Part shown: positions 34,840 through 45,282 of the stretch, one piece after another
How positions within the stretch are numbered: the first letter of the stretch is position 1
Layout: each line of letters opens with the position of its first letter
Source: Pedobacter kyungheensis
GTDB taxonomy: Bacteria > Bacteroidota > Bacteroidia > Sphingobacteriales > Sphingobacteriaceae
Direction of reading: 5' to 3'
Length of the DNA: 64,000 nucleotides
NCBI RefSeq assembly: GCF_000812965.1
Contig: NZ_JSYN01000004.1
Location: 1 to 64,000, forward strand
Position numbers and translations under genes: made by a program
The notes under the pieces: model-generated
Databases searched by the model: none
Seen by the model: the letters and a program-made list of their open reading frames with translations, nothing else
Told to the model about the DNA's origin: nothing

Positions 34840-37800
34840 ATGAGCGATTTAAAAACCATATCGAAAAACACGCCACAGCAGGAAAGCATGCAGTTTGATA
34901 AACTGCGGGAAATGGGTATAAACCGGATTCAGGCGTTGAGTAAAAGCAACTGGACCGATTATAACCTGCACGATCCGGGTATTACCACGTTAGAAGCGCT
35001 GTGTTATGCCATTACTGATCTTGGTTACCGGCTAACCTTCGATATGCAGGATTTACTGGCCAGTAACCCTGAAGAAGCTGATGTCGATTTTCATAATTTT
35101 TTTACCGCCAGGCAGTTGTTGCACAATGCGCCGGTTACGCTCAAAGATTTTAGGAAACTGTTACTGGATGTTGCTGTGCAGGTGGATACAGAAACCTTGG
35201 GGATAAAAAATGCCTGGGCCATTCCGGCTGCTGATGCCGAAATAAAACTCTACGTTAACCAAACGCAGCAAAAACTATCTTATTTTCCAACCGCAACTGA
35301 TGGAACTGGTTTTTATGTGAAAGGATTGTATAATTTTTTAATCGAATTTGATCAGTCGACTGTTTATGGCGACCTCAATTCAAATGCAATAACCGGTACT
35401 TTTTTCATTAATAAATTTGATCCCGATCCCTGGATAGAAGGCGCTGAAATAAAAATAAACATCCATTTCCCTCGCTGGGACGATCAGACTGTCGATTTTA
35501 GCCAGGATTCGGTCATTATTAATCACATTAAAAGCCTTAAAATTGAGGTTGATGAATTGCCGACCGGTTACAAACTTGTGGATAGCAACGACATTGACCA
35601 TACTGTTACCCTTGCCGGAACCAAAACCGTAGCAGGAGTAGTTACCGCCATTACAGGCTTAAACGAAATTGATACCCAATTAAACGATTTCATTTTTAAC
35701 GCACCAAATGGCCTGCTGCAAAGTTACAAGCGCAAAATAGGGATTATAAAAAGCATTATTCAAAAGGCAACAGACAGGTTGAACGATAACCGGCCGCTTT
35801 GCGAAGATTATTTAAGCACCAAAGCTTTAAAAGTAGAAGAAATAGCCATTTGCGGCAATATTGAGATTGATCCCTTTGTGGATGCAGCTACCGTTGCGGC
35901 CGAAATTTATTTTCAACTGGCCCGCTTTCTTTCGCCCGATGTTTACTTCTACAGCCTGCCCGATATGGTGGCCAAAGGTAAAGCAACCGAAGATATTTTT
36001 GACGGACCAGCCCTGGAGCATGGTTTTATTGATGACGACGAACTAAATGCTTCTGCACAGCAATGTACCATTCATGCCAGCGATCTGATCCGGATCATCA
36101 TGGATGTTGAAATCGATGGCAAAAAGGTAGTTCAATCGGTTAGCGGATTACAACTGGCCAATTTCCCTGAAGATAGCAGTGATGGCATAAGCCAGAAAAC
36201 AGTGAAATGGTGTCTCTCATTAGCTATCGATAAGTTTTATGTGCCCCGCTTATCTATCGACTTATCTAATTTGTCATTTTTTAAACATCAGCTTCCTTTT
36301 GCATTCGATAAGGATGATTTGAAGGCAAAATATAAAGCACTTTGGGTCACAGCACCTAAGCGTTATCCTGTAAACCCGGTTTTAGACCGGAGTTTACCCG
36401 TGGGTAACTGGCGCGAAATAACTGATTATACCTCCATACAAGAAGATTTTCCGCTTGTTTATGGAGTAGGGAGCGATGGAATCCCGAATTTGGCCACCAA
36501 TGAAGACGAAAGAAATCTGAGGATAACCCAGGCTAAACAATTCAAAGGTTTTCTGGCCTTTTTCGATCAGTTATTGTACAATTACCTGCAACAGGTAAAT
36601 GGTTTAAAAGCCTTATTTAGCTTAAACCAGGAACTTGATGAATATGGACAACCGCTGATGAATAAAACTTATTTCAGCGAACCTTTAAAAGGAGCAACGA
36701 GTCTTGCCGATGTTGTACCCAATGCAACTGCCCAAAATATTTTTACCGATAGTTATACGGCCCAGCTACAGGGGATAACCGAAAGTCAGGCTGATTTTGA
36801 AAAACGCAAGAACCGTTTTTTAGATCACCTTTTAGCGCGTTTTTGCGAACAGTTTAGCGACTATGCTTTAATTGCCTACACCAACGAAGGACAAAAAGCG
36901 GGAGCGGAACTGATTAAAGATAAACTATCGTTTTTAAATGCCTATCCCGAAATTAGCAGCAACAGAGGCAAAGCTTTTAACTACAAAAACGAACTCAGCT
37001 GGTTTTACCAAAACGTTTCAGGTTACGAAAAACGGGTGGCTTTACTGCTCGGTATTGATCCTAAAAAAGCTGAAGAATTGCATTTTTCCAAACCGTTCAG
37101 GATCTTGCCGGTATCGGCCAGCTGGACTATCGACACCAAAGTGTCCACTAAAATTCTTTTTGAGGGGATAAACAGCTTTGCTGATCAGTTATTGGCCAGG
37201 GCTGGTATGGAGGCGTTAATCAGCGCTGCGGTACACCTCAATAATTATAAAATTGTAGCCGGTACTGCTGCGGGTAAACACCAGGTTGTATTGTATGCCG
37301 ATTTAATTGGAGAAAGAGTAATTGCCAAAAGTAAAAATACAACTTTAAATCTTGCTGATAGTAATACTTTAATTGCTAATCACATTGATTTGTGTACTAA
37401 AGAATTATGTAATACGGTTTTGGCTAGCCGGAAGAATATGGCATTACCGGTTTCAGTTTATTTTGAGATCCTCTCACACACTGTTGATGGCTCTACCACA
37501 CCACATTTACATAAAATCGGTTACCAGTTATTCGACTTGCCTGCGCCTGATTCCGGTCGTAAAATTATACTCACCGGAGAAGTAGAGGGCCCTGAAGTTA
37601 AAGGTGCGGATGCTGCCGAAACCAAGGCAAATACAGAAGCCAGCTTGTTGTGGAAACTGATTCGCTTTGCGGCTGACGAAGATTATTACCGTTTTGTGCC
37701 CGAAAATGTAACGGTTTACGGTCCAAACTACCATTTCGAAATATTCGACATATATGGCAATGTAATGGGCAAGCATAAAGGTAAAAATTACAACCGTCCG

Positions 37801-38784
37801 CTGGCCGAAATTATTGAAGACAGTACTGCTTCGCCACTGGTTAAAATTGTAGGATCACTATTCAATAACGGCACCTATACTGTTAACAATACGGTAGCAC
37901 TGGGACCGGATATTAAGATTGAAATTAACGAAACATTGCCCAATAATTACCCTGACGGGCAATTAAGCTTTAGCGAAACCTTTACGGCCTATTTATATGA
38001 AAACGGTCGCGAGCTAACGGTTACCGGTATAGATTTAACCGATCGCCTGCGTGCCGGCGATCAATTAAGTTTCATTAAGCCTGCAGCAGAGGCAATGGCG
38101 TTCGGGATTTTGCAAATCAGCTTTGCCGATAACAAAACCACGATTATTTCGGCCGTTCCACTTGATTTTGTTGTAGCACCCAAGATCAGTTATACCAAAC
38201 TTTTTGAAATTAAAACTGTAACCCCAAAAACCATAGTGGTTAGGGCTGGTATGGAAAAACTGGCCCGGCTGGATATGGTGCGTTTCTTTAACCAGGTATT
38301 TATAGACCGGGAGGGTTTACATTTGATAGAGCACCTTTTATTGCGGCCAAAAAAACATGATTTCGATCAGTTGATGGCCATTCATACCGATGTAGATTGT
38401 GCGCAATGCAAAATTGCCGATACTTACAGCTTTGTGATGTCAGCCGTTTTGCCATACTGGCCAAACCGTTTCAGAGATCGGAATTTCAGGACTTTTATTG
38501 AGAAAACTTTGCGGGAAGAATGTCCGGCGCATGTGGTGCTTAATGTATGTTGGGTAAATCCATTACAAATGGCTCAGTTCGAACTGGCTTATAAAAACTG
38601 GTTAATTCAGATCAATACCACCAGCACAGGCGATTTGGAAAGGGTAAAGGCGCTGAAAAACCTGATCGATATCTTGCAGAATTTACGGAGCGTTTATCCT
38701 TCAGGCAAACTGCACAGTTGCAATGAGAACGAAGTACAGAAAAACCCACTCATATTAAATCAAACTAACATTGGCATTTTTTAA
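34840..38784 (+). CDS. Second giant eCIS baseplate protein (Afp12-type candidate)
   Basis: A 1314-aa protein that starts directly after the previous stop. The N-terminal WTDYNLHDPGITTLEAL motif (about residues 39-55) is characteristic of eCIS wedge proteins. FKGFLAFFDQLLYNYLQQV (about 568-586) and the C-terminal EECPAHVVLNVCWVN region (about 1228-1242) also recur in this class as I recall it. A Cys pair CAQC sits near residue 1190. By position and size it is the partner of the J-like protein in the wedge. The central section has no recognised domain. Confidence 0.78.
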   Translation: MSDLKTISKNTPQQESMQFDKLREMGINRIQALSKSNWTDYNLHDPGITTLEALCYAITDLGYRLTFDMQDLLASNPEEADVDFHNFFTARQLLHNAPVTLKDFRKLLLDVAVQVDTETLGIKNAWAIPAADAEIKLYVNQTQQKLSYFPTATDGTGFYVKGLYNFLIEFDQSTVYGDLNSNAITGTFFINKFDPDPWIEGAEIKINIHFPRWDDQTVDFSQDSVIINHIKSLKIEVDELPTGYKLVDSNDIDHTVTLAGTKTVAGVVTAITGLNEIDTQLNDFIFNAPNGLLQSYKRKIGIIKSIIQKATDRLNDNRPLCEDYLSTKALKVEEIAICGNIEIDPFVDAATVAAEIYFQLARFLSPDVYFYSLPDMVAKGKATEDIFDGPALEHGFIDDDELNASAQQCTIHASDLIRIIMDVEIDGKKVVQSVSGLQLANFPEDSSDGISQKTVKWCLSLAIDKFYVPRLSIDLSNLSFFKHQLPFAFDKDDLKAKYKALWVTAPKRYPVNPVLDRSLPVGNWREITDYTSIQEDFPLVYGVGSDGIPNLATNEDERNLRITQAKQFKGFLAFFDQLLYNYLQQVNGLKALFSLNQELDEYGQPLMNKTYFSEPLKGATSLADVVPNATAQNIFTDSYTAQLQGITESQADFEKRKNRFLDHLLARFCEQFSDYALIAYTNEGQKAGAELIKDKLSFLNAYPEISSNRGKAFNYKNELSWFYQNVSGYEKRVALLLGIDPKKAEELHFSKPFRILPVSASWTIDTKVSTKILFEGINSFADQLLARAGMEALISAAVHLNNYKIVAGTAAGKHQVVLYADLIGERVIAKSKNTTLNLADSNTLIANHIDLCTKELCNTVLASRKNMALPVSVYFEILSHTVDGSTTPHLHKIGYQLFDLPAPDSGRKIILTGEVEGPEVKGADAAETKANTEASLLWKLIRFAADEDYYRFVPENVTVYGPNYHFEIFDIYGNVMGKHKGKNYNRPLAEIIEDSTASPLVKIVGSLFNNGTYTVNNTVALGPDIKIEINETLPNNYPDGQLSFSETFTAYLYENGRELTVTGIDLTDRLRAGDQLSFIKPAAEAMAFGILQISFADNKTTIISAVPLDFVVAPKISYTKLFEIKTVTPKTIVVRAGMEKLARLDMVRFFNQVFIDREGLHLIEHLLLRPKKHDFDQLMAIHTDVDCAQCKIADTYSFVMSAVLPYWPNRFRDRNFRTFIEKTLREECPAHVVLNVCWVNPLQMAQFELAYKNWLIQINTTSTGDLERVKALKNLIDILQNLRSVYPSGKLHSCNENEVQKNPLILNQTNIGIF

Positions 38785-38795
38785 CTAATCTAGCT

Positions 38796-41700
38796 ATGGA
38801 ACTCATTAATAAAACAACGGTTTTTGAAGAAAACCAGGTACTTACAGCAGGTCAGCTGAATACCACGCAGCAGTTTTTGTTTCAGGAAAGCAGGTTAACC
38901 AGAATTAGATTGATTGGAAGGGGCATTGTTTGCGGTTTACATGCTACTTATGGCGTTAATACTGTGCACCTTTCTCAGGGAATTGGTGTTACTTCATGGG
39001 GCTTTTTAATTTCGCTAGGCGATTGCGATTTAACCCACTACAAAACTTACACCTTGCCTGATGGCTTAGATTATAACTATTTTAACAATGCACCGCTTAT
39101 AGAGCTGGTTACCGCCGCAAATGCCGCGGCTATGGGTGCTACCCCAATCACAGCTGCCTTAATTTTGAGCGATTATGTAGTGGTACTTTTTTTAGAATCG
39201 GCAACCCGCGATTTGAAAAGCTGTTTGGGCAAAAGTTGCGATGATTTGGGTAAAGAAAATACCTTTACTATCCGTAAATTATTGATCAAAAAATCCGATC
39301 TGGTTGGAATTAATACCTTAAATAATAATAAAGGTGGAGCGTTGTATCCTGCTCTTTATGAGTTAGAAACAATCGAATATCCCCGTGCTTTAATTAACCG
39401 GATAGCAGCTGCCAATTATCCCGCTTTGGTAAATGCCTATTTAAGCCCTGTGGCCGCAGTTTTAGAGAAATTAACCAAACAGCTCAGCATTATTTACAAA
39501 GAATTACCCGCTTTGGGGCGTCATTTTCCGGCTGTCGATTTCGATAACATCCGCAGTAACTGGGAAGGAAAGCTGATTGACCTTGCAGCACAATACCTGG
39601 CGGGTAAAGCTTACGGATTTCAATACGTTTACGATGCTTTCGAAGATATCATCAAATCGTATGAAGAGTTGCGCTGCATCGCTATGCACCTGCACAGCGT
39701 TTGTTTGCCTAATGATGATGCCTTTCCAATGCATTTAATGCTGGGTAGTAAAGCTTGTCCACCTTCTGTTTTCAGGCAGGAATTTGAATACTCGCCCTTG
39801 TTTAACGAATATAAAGACTGGAGTAAAAAGCTGGTTTCGGTTTTTGGCAGAACACTGACCATGTTCAATGGTTATTTTGATAGCCTATCGGAAAAAGGCG
39901 AGCGTGGTATTTTAGCCACGCCCAGCAAAGAGAAATGGCAAAATATAGGCAAAAGGGCTCTGCCAATTTATTTCGATCCAAATAATGGTGATTTTGAGCA
40001 ATATTGGAATGAATCTTTATGCCATGGCTGTAGTAATGGTAAACCGCTCAGCTACCATTATCAGGCACCACTTAGCTTACAAACCTATGGAATGAGCCGG
40101 TTGGAAGCGCCTTTGCTCTACAATTTCTCTGATACCAGTTTTTTCAGGATGGAAGGTCATTTAGCAGTACCCGAAGATGATGCCGTTTCGCAATACAAGA
40201 AATTACAGCGCAGTTTCAATTTGCCATTTAAAGTGCGCTCGGTTTTTATGGGCGAAGGCGGTGTAATCAAAACGGTTTGCCGTTACCCAGATTTGGATTC
40301 GCAATACCTGGTTTGGCGTAATGTAATGCTGTATTACCTCAATAACCTGATTAAATACAGTACCCTAGCTGAAAAGATGGTAGGTCGTTTTGAAGATGTT
40401 AAGGACGCTGCCAAGGATGCCGTGAGTGGGGTAAATACCAAAAAGGAAGCTGCCCCTAATGCAAAAGCAGCTGGAAAGGAAAGCTTTAATGATGCTGGTG
40501 CCGCGACCGAAAAAACAACCACTTTTGGCAATCTGAATAAGGTTTTTATGAAAGCCGGTATGGTGGGCGAGCGCATCAACCAGGCCAACTATTCAAAAAT
40601 AAACAACAGCAGAGGCCGCCTGGAAACTACTGCCGATGAACTGCAACGCGATGCACTGCGTTTGGTAGCACGCTTTAATGATAATCTTGAGGAGTTGATT
40701 GCGACACTCGTTTTAGAATTTACTGATTTTGACGAGAAACGCTTTAAATCGGCCTACACCGACCTAATAACCACATACGTAAACGGGATGAAACTACTCG
40801 TGCGTATCATCAATAGGGATGGTAACGTAGAGTTGCTGCCTTACCTCATGGCTGCTACCATATTGCACCGGGTAATTAATGTGCTCATGATCAGGCCTTA
40901 CATTACAGTAGGCACTTTAACCGATATCAGACTGCAAAGGAACAAAAGCCTGCGTAATAACCTTTCGTTTTTCGATTATATCCGTAACTCGGGAGCCGTA
41001 GAACATTTGGCAGGGGTAAATAAAGGCAATACGCTGCTATTGCTGTACCATACCGGTAAAGAACTGGAGTACCAAACGATAGGAAGAGCTCCACAGGCTG
41101 CAAGGGCAAAAGCAAAAAAAGCCGAAAGCCCTGAGTATAAGGTTGCTGAACAAGCTTTGAAAGCTACTTACGAAGCCAGGTCTTCGGACATAAAAACGCG
41201 CATAGTTGAGCAGGAAAACGAACTTAACCAAATGGAACTTCAACTGCGCGAAGGGCTTGAAATTAAGCTGGCTGAAATTGATAAACGCGAAGTGCGCAGT
41301 GCTGGCGAGATCAGGAAAGAAGAATCGGCCATTAAAAGTGAACTGGAAGTAAAACGCAAAGCACTGAAACCTACGGATGGTGCTAAAGCCGAAGCACTTG
41401 AAAAAGAATATAAGGAAAGGATTGTATTGATGCGTAAAAGCAGTGAGGCTGATAAAGCCAAAGAAATTAAAGAGCTGAATAAAAATACCGAAAACGAACT
41501 TGCTGAAAGACGGAAAATACATACTGAAGAAATAGAGAAGGCCAAAAAAGAAGAGGCTGAAGCCTTAAAAGAATACGAAGCTCAGGTTAAAATGCTCGCT
41601 AAGAAAATCGTAATTGAAGAAGAACTGGAAGAAATTATATACACAGGAGAGGGTGAAAAGGAGCGTAAATATTTAAGTGATTTCGAAGCTAAGTTTAACC

Positions 41701-42434
41701 AGCAGTTTAAGGAGTTAAATGAAAAAATAGGTAACCAGGGACTTGAAAATATTGCAAACAATGTAATCGCCGATTTTACCGTGTATGATGATGATGCTTG
41801 CTGCGAGTGTAATGCCAATGATTATAAAAATAAGGAACTTACCCCTTTGGTAGCGCCCATTTCGCGTTTTGTGGTGTATAACCCCAGCCGCATCAATTCG
41901 GCAAAGATACAGGTGCTCAATAATCTCTATCACCCGGGCGAATACAGTGTTATCGTAAAGAGCGAACCTGAATTAGGTAAAATAAGCTTCGAAGAAGAGG
42001 TTTACGAACCGAAACCTGCGTTAAAGAAACAGATTTTGGTTTACACGCTGGATACCGATCGGGTGGCCAAAAATGCCAGGGCTATGAAATCAATCGTGGC
42101 TACCGATGAAATTGAATATGCCATAATCGAAAATGAAACTGGCGAAGAAGTAGGAACTGATAAAATTACTTTCTTTATTGGTATTGGCAGAATCGGTCAG
42201 GATACCTACGAACTGAGTGGTAATGTAGCCTATGCCAAGCAGTTTAAAGTGTCGGTAAACGATGCAACTGGTGCAGTTATTCAGCAAAATACCTTTACCG
42301 GCAATAAATACAGTTTCAATCTTAACCCAGGCAAATATTTTGTCGTGATGGAAGGTATTACTCCTCACGGAGGAGGAAAAGGCGAAATTGAAATTGTTAA
42401 TGAAGATGTGGTTTTGAATTTCAGTTTAGGATAA
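38796..42434 (+). CDS. Large coiled-coil eCIS protein with C-terminal beta domain, fibre or cage candidate
   Basis: A 1212-aa protein of unknown family. The N-terminus has a tail-protein-like motif (FEENQVLTAGQLN, then RLIGRGIVCGL, about 10-50). About residues 765-985 are a long, highly charged coiled coil rich in Glu, Lys and Ala. A CCEC cluster follows (about 1006), and the last 90 residues form a carboxypeptidase-like/Ig-like beta domain (GNKYSFNLNPGKYFVVMEG). No classical tail-fibre gene is present elsewhere in the operon, so this protein may serve as external fibre, cage or receptor-binding part. That is inference from position and architecture. Confidence 0.65.
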   Translation: MELINKTTVFEENQVLTAGQLNTTQQFLFQESRLTRIRLIGRGIVCGLHATYGVNTVHLSQGIGVTSWGFLISLGDCDLTHYKTYTLPDGLDYNYFNNAPLIELVTAANAAAMGATPITAALILSDYVVVLFLESATRDLKSCLGKSCDDLGKENTFTIRKLLIKKSDLVGINTLNNNKGGALYPALYELETIEYPRALINRIAAANYPALVNAYLSPVAAVLEKLTKQLSIIYKELPALGRHFPAVDFDNIRSNWEGKLIDLAAQYLAGKAYGFQYVYDAFEDIIKSYEELRCIAMHLHSVCLPNDDAFPMHLMLGSKACPPSVFRQEFEYSPLFNEYKDWSKKLVSVFGRTLTMFNGYFDSLSEKGERGILATPSKEKWQNIGKRALPIYFDPNNGDFEQYWNESLCHGCSNGKPLSYHYQAPLSLQTYGMSRLEAPLLYNFSDTSFFRMEGHLAVPEDDAVSQYKKLQRSFNLPFKVRSVFMGEGGVIKTVCRYPDLDSQYLVWRNVMLYYLNNLIKYSTLAEKMVGRFEDVKDAAKDAVSGVNTKKEAAPNAKAAGKESFNDAGAATEKTTTFGNLNKVFMKAGMVGERINQANYSKINNSRGRLETTADELQRDALRLVARFNDNLEELIATLVLEFTDFDEKRFKSAYTDLITTYVNGMKLLVRIINRDGNVELLPYLMAATILHRVINVLMIRPYITVGTLTDIRLQRNKSLRNNLSFFDYIRNSGAVEHLAGVNKGNTLLLLYHTGKELEYQTIGRAPQAARAKAKKAESPEYKVAEQALKATYEARSSDIKTRIVEQENELNQMELQLREGLEIKLAEIDKREVRSAGEIRKEESAIKSELEVKRKALKPTDGAKAEALEKEYKERIVLMRKSSEADKAKEIKELNKNTENELAERRKIHTEEIEKAKKEEAEALKEYEAQVKMLAKKIVIEEELEEIIYTGEGEKERKYLSDFEAKFNQQFKELNEKIGNQGLENIANNVIADFTVYDDDACCECNANDYKNKELTPLVAPISRFVVYNPSRINSAKIQVLNNLYHPGEYSVIVKSEPELGKISFEEEVYEPKPALKKQILVYTLDTDRVAKNARAMKSIVATDEIEYAIIENETGEEVGTDKITFFIGIGRIGQDTYELSGNVAYAKQFKVSVNDATGAVIQQNTFTGNKYSFNLNPGKYFVVMEGITPHGGGKGEIEIVNEDVVLNFSLG

Positions 42435-42440
42435 AATAAT

Positions 42441-43934
42441 ATGAACCAGCACCTCATCCAATCGCAGAAAATGTTACTCACTGTTGCCAGTCAACAGGAT
42501 TGGGAGCGGGTGCAGGCCGAAATCAGCCATTTTTGCAAAACGAGGCTGCCCGAAGTACTTGAAAATATTTTTGATGAATTTGCCCTTAACCATACCATTC
42601 GCATTGATCAGCTAAATATCGATCTCGGGAGTTTAAGTTTAAATACGCTTGCGCAAGATATTGAAGAACAGCTTGTTATTCAGGTTTATCGTTATTTGCG
42701 TACGCACCATCAACAAGAGGTTAATGCGGTTTTGGTAAAGGATGAAAAACTCATCAGCTTTCTTACACATCTTAAAGTAAACGCACCTGATTCTGGATTG
42801 GTCAATGCAGTTTCAGCTGGATACCTGGCCGGAGCAAACGGTTACGAAGCTTTGGCTTTTTACTGTGAAACCGGATTAAAACCCTGGTGGTTAGCCATTA
42901 CAAATCTGTTTAAACCTGCGGCTCTCCTGTTACAACTTTTAAATGCCGATGCCGGAATATTTGCTCAGTTTGTAAATACTGTAAAACATCAGACTGCCAC
43001 TTACAGGCGCTTAATGCAGTTGGTGAGTAGGAAAATGTTTTTCTATCAGATTCACCAGTTTACAACCGATTTGAATATTTTAAAATGCTTTGAACCAAAT
43101 ATAAATGATAATTTATTTAAATTAATAGTTGAACATTGGTTTAGCCGATTAGCAGTAGGTGAAAGCGAGTCAGACCACACAGATTTTGGCTTGTGGCTCT
43201 TTGCTTTGGTTGAGCAGCAGCCTGTTTTAAAACCAATGGTACTAGAGGCTTTGACATTAACCCTGGAAGAAGCCGAAAGCAGGCAAACTGAGGCTGGCTT
43301 GGTTTTTCGGCTCAACAAATTATACACTGCAATTACCCGGCACAAACAAGGACCTGCTGTTGCTTTGAAACCTGTTGTTAATCCGGTAGAAGAAAAAATA
43401 AATCCGCAACGGGTTGAGGGAGTAAATCAGGAAGCATCCATATTAATTGAAAATGCTGGTCTGGTTTTGCTTTATCCTTATTTCAAAAACCTGTTTAACT
43501 CCCTGCAATTGTTAAACGGTAAGGAATTTAAGGATGAAATAAGCTTGCACAAAGCTGTCGTATACCTGCATTACCTAGTTTATAACGAAATGCCGGAAGA
43601 TGAGTGCGCCCTGGCCCTGAATAAGATACTGTGTGGCGCAACGCCAGAGACCGTCATTTTGTTTAACGAAATAAGTTTTACCGATGAAGAACTTAGCTGG
43701 AGTGATACCATGAAAAGTATGGCCATTCAACATTGGACCAAACTAGGTTCAACAACCGTACAAGGTCTGACCGAAACTTTTTTGAAACGGGATGGTAGCT
43801 TAATTTTTCGCGCAAACAACTATCATGTACAAGTAGAAAGAAAAGGATTTGATGTTTTACTGGATACCATACCCTGGCCTTTATCCATAATACGCTTACC
43901 ATGGAACAATTATTTGATCAGTCTGAACTGGTAA
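42441..43934 (+). CDS. eCIS tape-measure protein (CIS_TMP family)
   Basis: A 497-aa protein with the CIS tape-measure N-terminus (QKMLLTVASQQDWERVQAEI and the IRIDQLNIDLG motif, about 55-65) and the ENAGLVLLYPYFKNLFNSL motif (about 338-356). In eCIS these proteins regulate tube length together with the adjacent ATPase. It shares 34 bp with the ATPase gene in another frame, an unusually long overlap that implies coupled translation. Confidence 0.88.
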   Translation: MNQHLIQSQKMLLTVASQQDWERVQAEISHFCKTRLPEVLENIFDEFALNHTIRIDQLNIDLGSLSLNTLAQDIEEQLVIQVYRYLRTHHQQEVNAVLVKDEKLISFLTHLKVNAPDSGLVNAVSAGYLAGANGYEALAFYCETGLKPWWLAITNLFKPAALLLQLLNADAGIFAQFVNTVKHQTATYRRLMQLVSRKMFFYQIHQFTTDLNILKCFEPNINDNLFKLIVEHWFSRLAVGESESDHTDFGLWLFALVEQQPVLKPMVLEALTLTLEEAESRQTEAGLVFRLNKLYTAITRHKQGPAVALKPVVNPVEEKINPQRVEGVNQEASILIENAGLVLLYPYFKNLFNSLQLLNGKEFKDEISLHKAVVYLHYLVYNEMPEDECALALNKILCGATPETVILFNEISFTDEELSWSDTMKSMAIQHWTKLGSTTVQGLTETFLKRDGSLIFRANNYHVQVERKGFDVLLDTIPWPLSIIRLPWNNYLISLNW

Positions 43935-45280
43935 ACAGCACGTTAAAGGCAAATGCCGATGCACTTTTGGCCGAATTAAACTGGTTTGAAAAGGTGTTGC
44001 AGCTCCGTAGTGCCATCAATGCCGGGAGTGTGGCCGAAAGCACCAGTATTTTCGACGCTCAGCCGCCCGATTTAAGCCAGTCCAATTCCAGTTATGGCCG
44101 TTTTCTGGTACAGCATCAGCTCCTATTTGCCGATCGTTTTCTGCTTTTTCTGGCCATGGTAACCCAGATCAAACCGCAATGCCTGGATATATTTTTGGTA
44201 CAAAATCCGCAAACAGGTCAGATATTTACCGAGTTTGGAGGTAGAAAAGGCAATGTATTCAGCGGTTTTTTGCCTACAGCCGAAACGTTTTTGTTTTTGC
44301 TGGCTGCCGATAACTTAATGCTGCGTTTCGATCTGTTAAAACTGTTTGATGCCAAAAATCCACTCTTTGCGCTCAATGTGCTGGAATATGAGCCCTTGCC
44401 ACCCGGCGAACCCATTTCGAGCATTCCATTGCACATCAATAAAAACTGGTTCGAAGAATTTACTACAGGTGAAAGAAGTAAACCGCGGTTTTCGGCAGAC
44501 TTTCCGGCGCATCTGATCGAAACCAATATGCAATACGAAGATTTGGTGTTACCTGAGCATACCCGCGAGCATTTGGAGCTGCTTGATTCGTGGCTGCAGC
44601 ATAATAAAACAATGATGAACGACCTCGGGCTAAGGCATAAAATAAAGCCCGGTTTCCGCACGCTCTTTTACGGTCAGCCAGGCACCGGAAAATCGCTTGC
44701 AGCAGCAGTATTAGGCAAAAAGCATAATCTACCTGTTTACCGGATTGATTTAAGCAGGGTAGTGAGCAAATATATTGGCGAAACAGGTAGAAACCTGTCC
44801 AAAGTGTTCGATGCTGCAGAGAACCAGGGCTGGATATTGTTTTTTGATGAGGCGGATGCCCTTTTTGGTAAGCGGACTAACGTTAGCGACGCACGCGATA
44901 AATATGCCAATCAGGAAACCAGTTATTTGCTGCAAAGGATTGAAGACCATAATGGATTGGTGATTCTGGCCAGTAATTTTAAACAGAATATCGACCAGGC
45001 GTTTTTACGCCGCTTTCAATCCGTTATCGAATTTCCGATGCCACAGGCCAGTCAGCGGGCTTTACTTTGGGAGCAGGGCTTTTCGCCTTTGATTCAGCTC
45101 GAAGCGAAAGTAAACCTGAATGATATTGCTCAAAAATTCGAGCTCACCGGCGGTGTCATTATCAATGTGGTGCAATATGCCACCATGCAAATGCTCAAAG
45201 CGGGCGGAAAAGAAATCAGGCAAAAAGATATTGTTGAAGGGATAAAACGCGAACTTAAAAAATCAGGCAGAACATTATAA
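43901..45280 (+). CDS. eCIS-associated AAA+ ATPase (Afp15-like)
   Basis: A 459-aa protein with an N-terminal winged or helical domain (about 1-200) and a classical AAA+ module. Walker A is GQPGTGKS (258-265), Walker B is ILFFDEAD (312-319), sensor-1 is Asn359 in LASNF, and the arginine finger is the RR pair in FLRRF (370-371). All catalytic residues are present. ATPases of this type are found in nearly all eCIS loci and are thought to assist assembly or cargo loading. The cargo gene begins 2 bp downstream. Confidence 0.94.
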   Translation: MEQLFDQSELVNSTLKANADALLAELNWFEKVLQLRSAINAGSVAESTSIFDAQPPDLSQSNSSYGRFLVQHQLLFADRFLLFLAMVTQIKPQCLDIFLVQNPQTGQIFTEFGGRKGNVFSGFLPTAETFLFLLAADNLMLRFDLLKLFDAKNPLFALNVLEYEPLPPGEPISSIPLHINKNWFEEFTTGERSKPRFSADFPAHLIETNMQYEDLVLPEHTREHLELLDSWLQHNKTMMNDLGLRHKIKPGFRTLFYGQPGTGKSLAAAVLGKKHNLPVYRIDLSRVVSKYIGETGRNLSKVFDAAENQGWILFFDEADALFGKRTNVSDARDKYANQETSYLLQRIEDHNGLVILASNFKQNIDQAFLRRFQSVIEFPMPQASQRALLWEQGFSPLIQLEAKVNLNDIAQKFELTGGVIINVVQYATMQMLKAGGKEIRQKDIVEGIKRELKKSGRTL

Positions 45281-45282
45281 AC

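Noticed and set aside
41037..41522. 161-aa minus-strand frame opposite the coiled-coil region
   Set aside because: Its Phe/Leu/Ser-rich composition is the expected complement of Glu/Lys codons on the plus strand; no family motif or start context.
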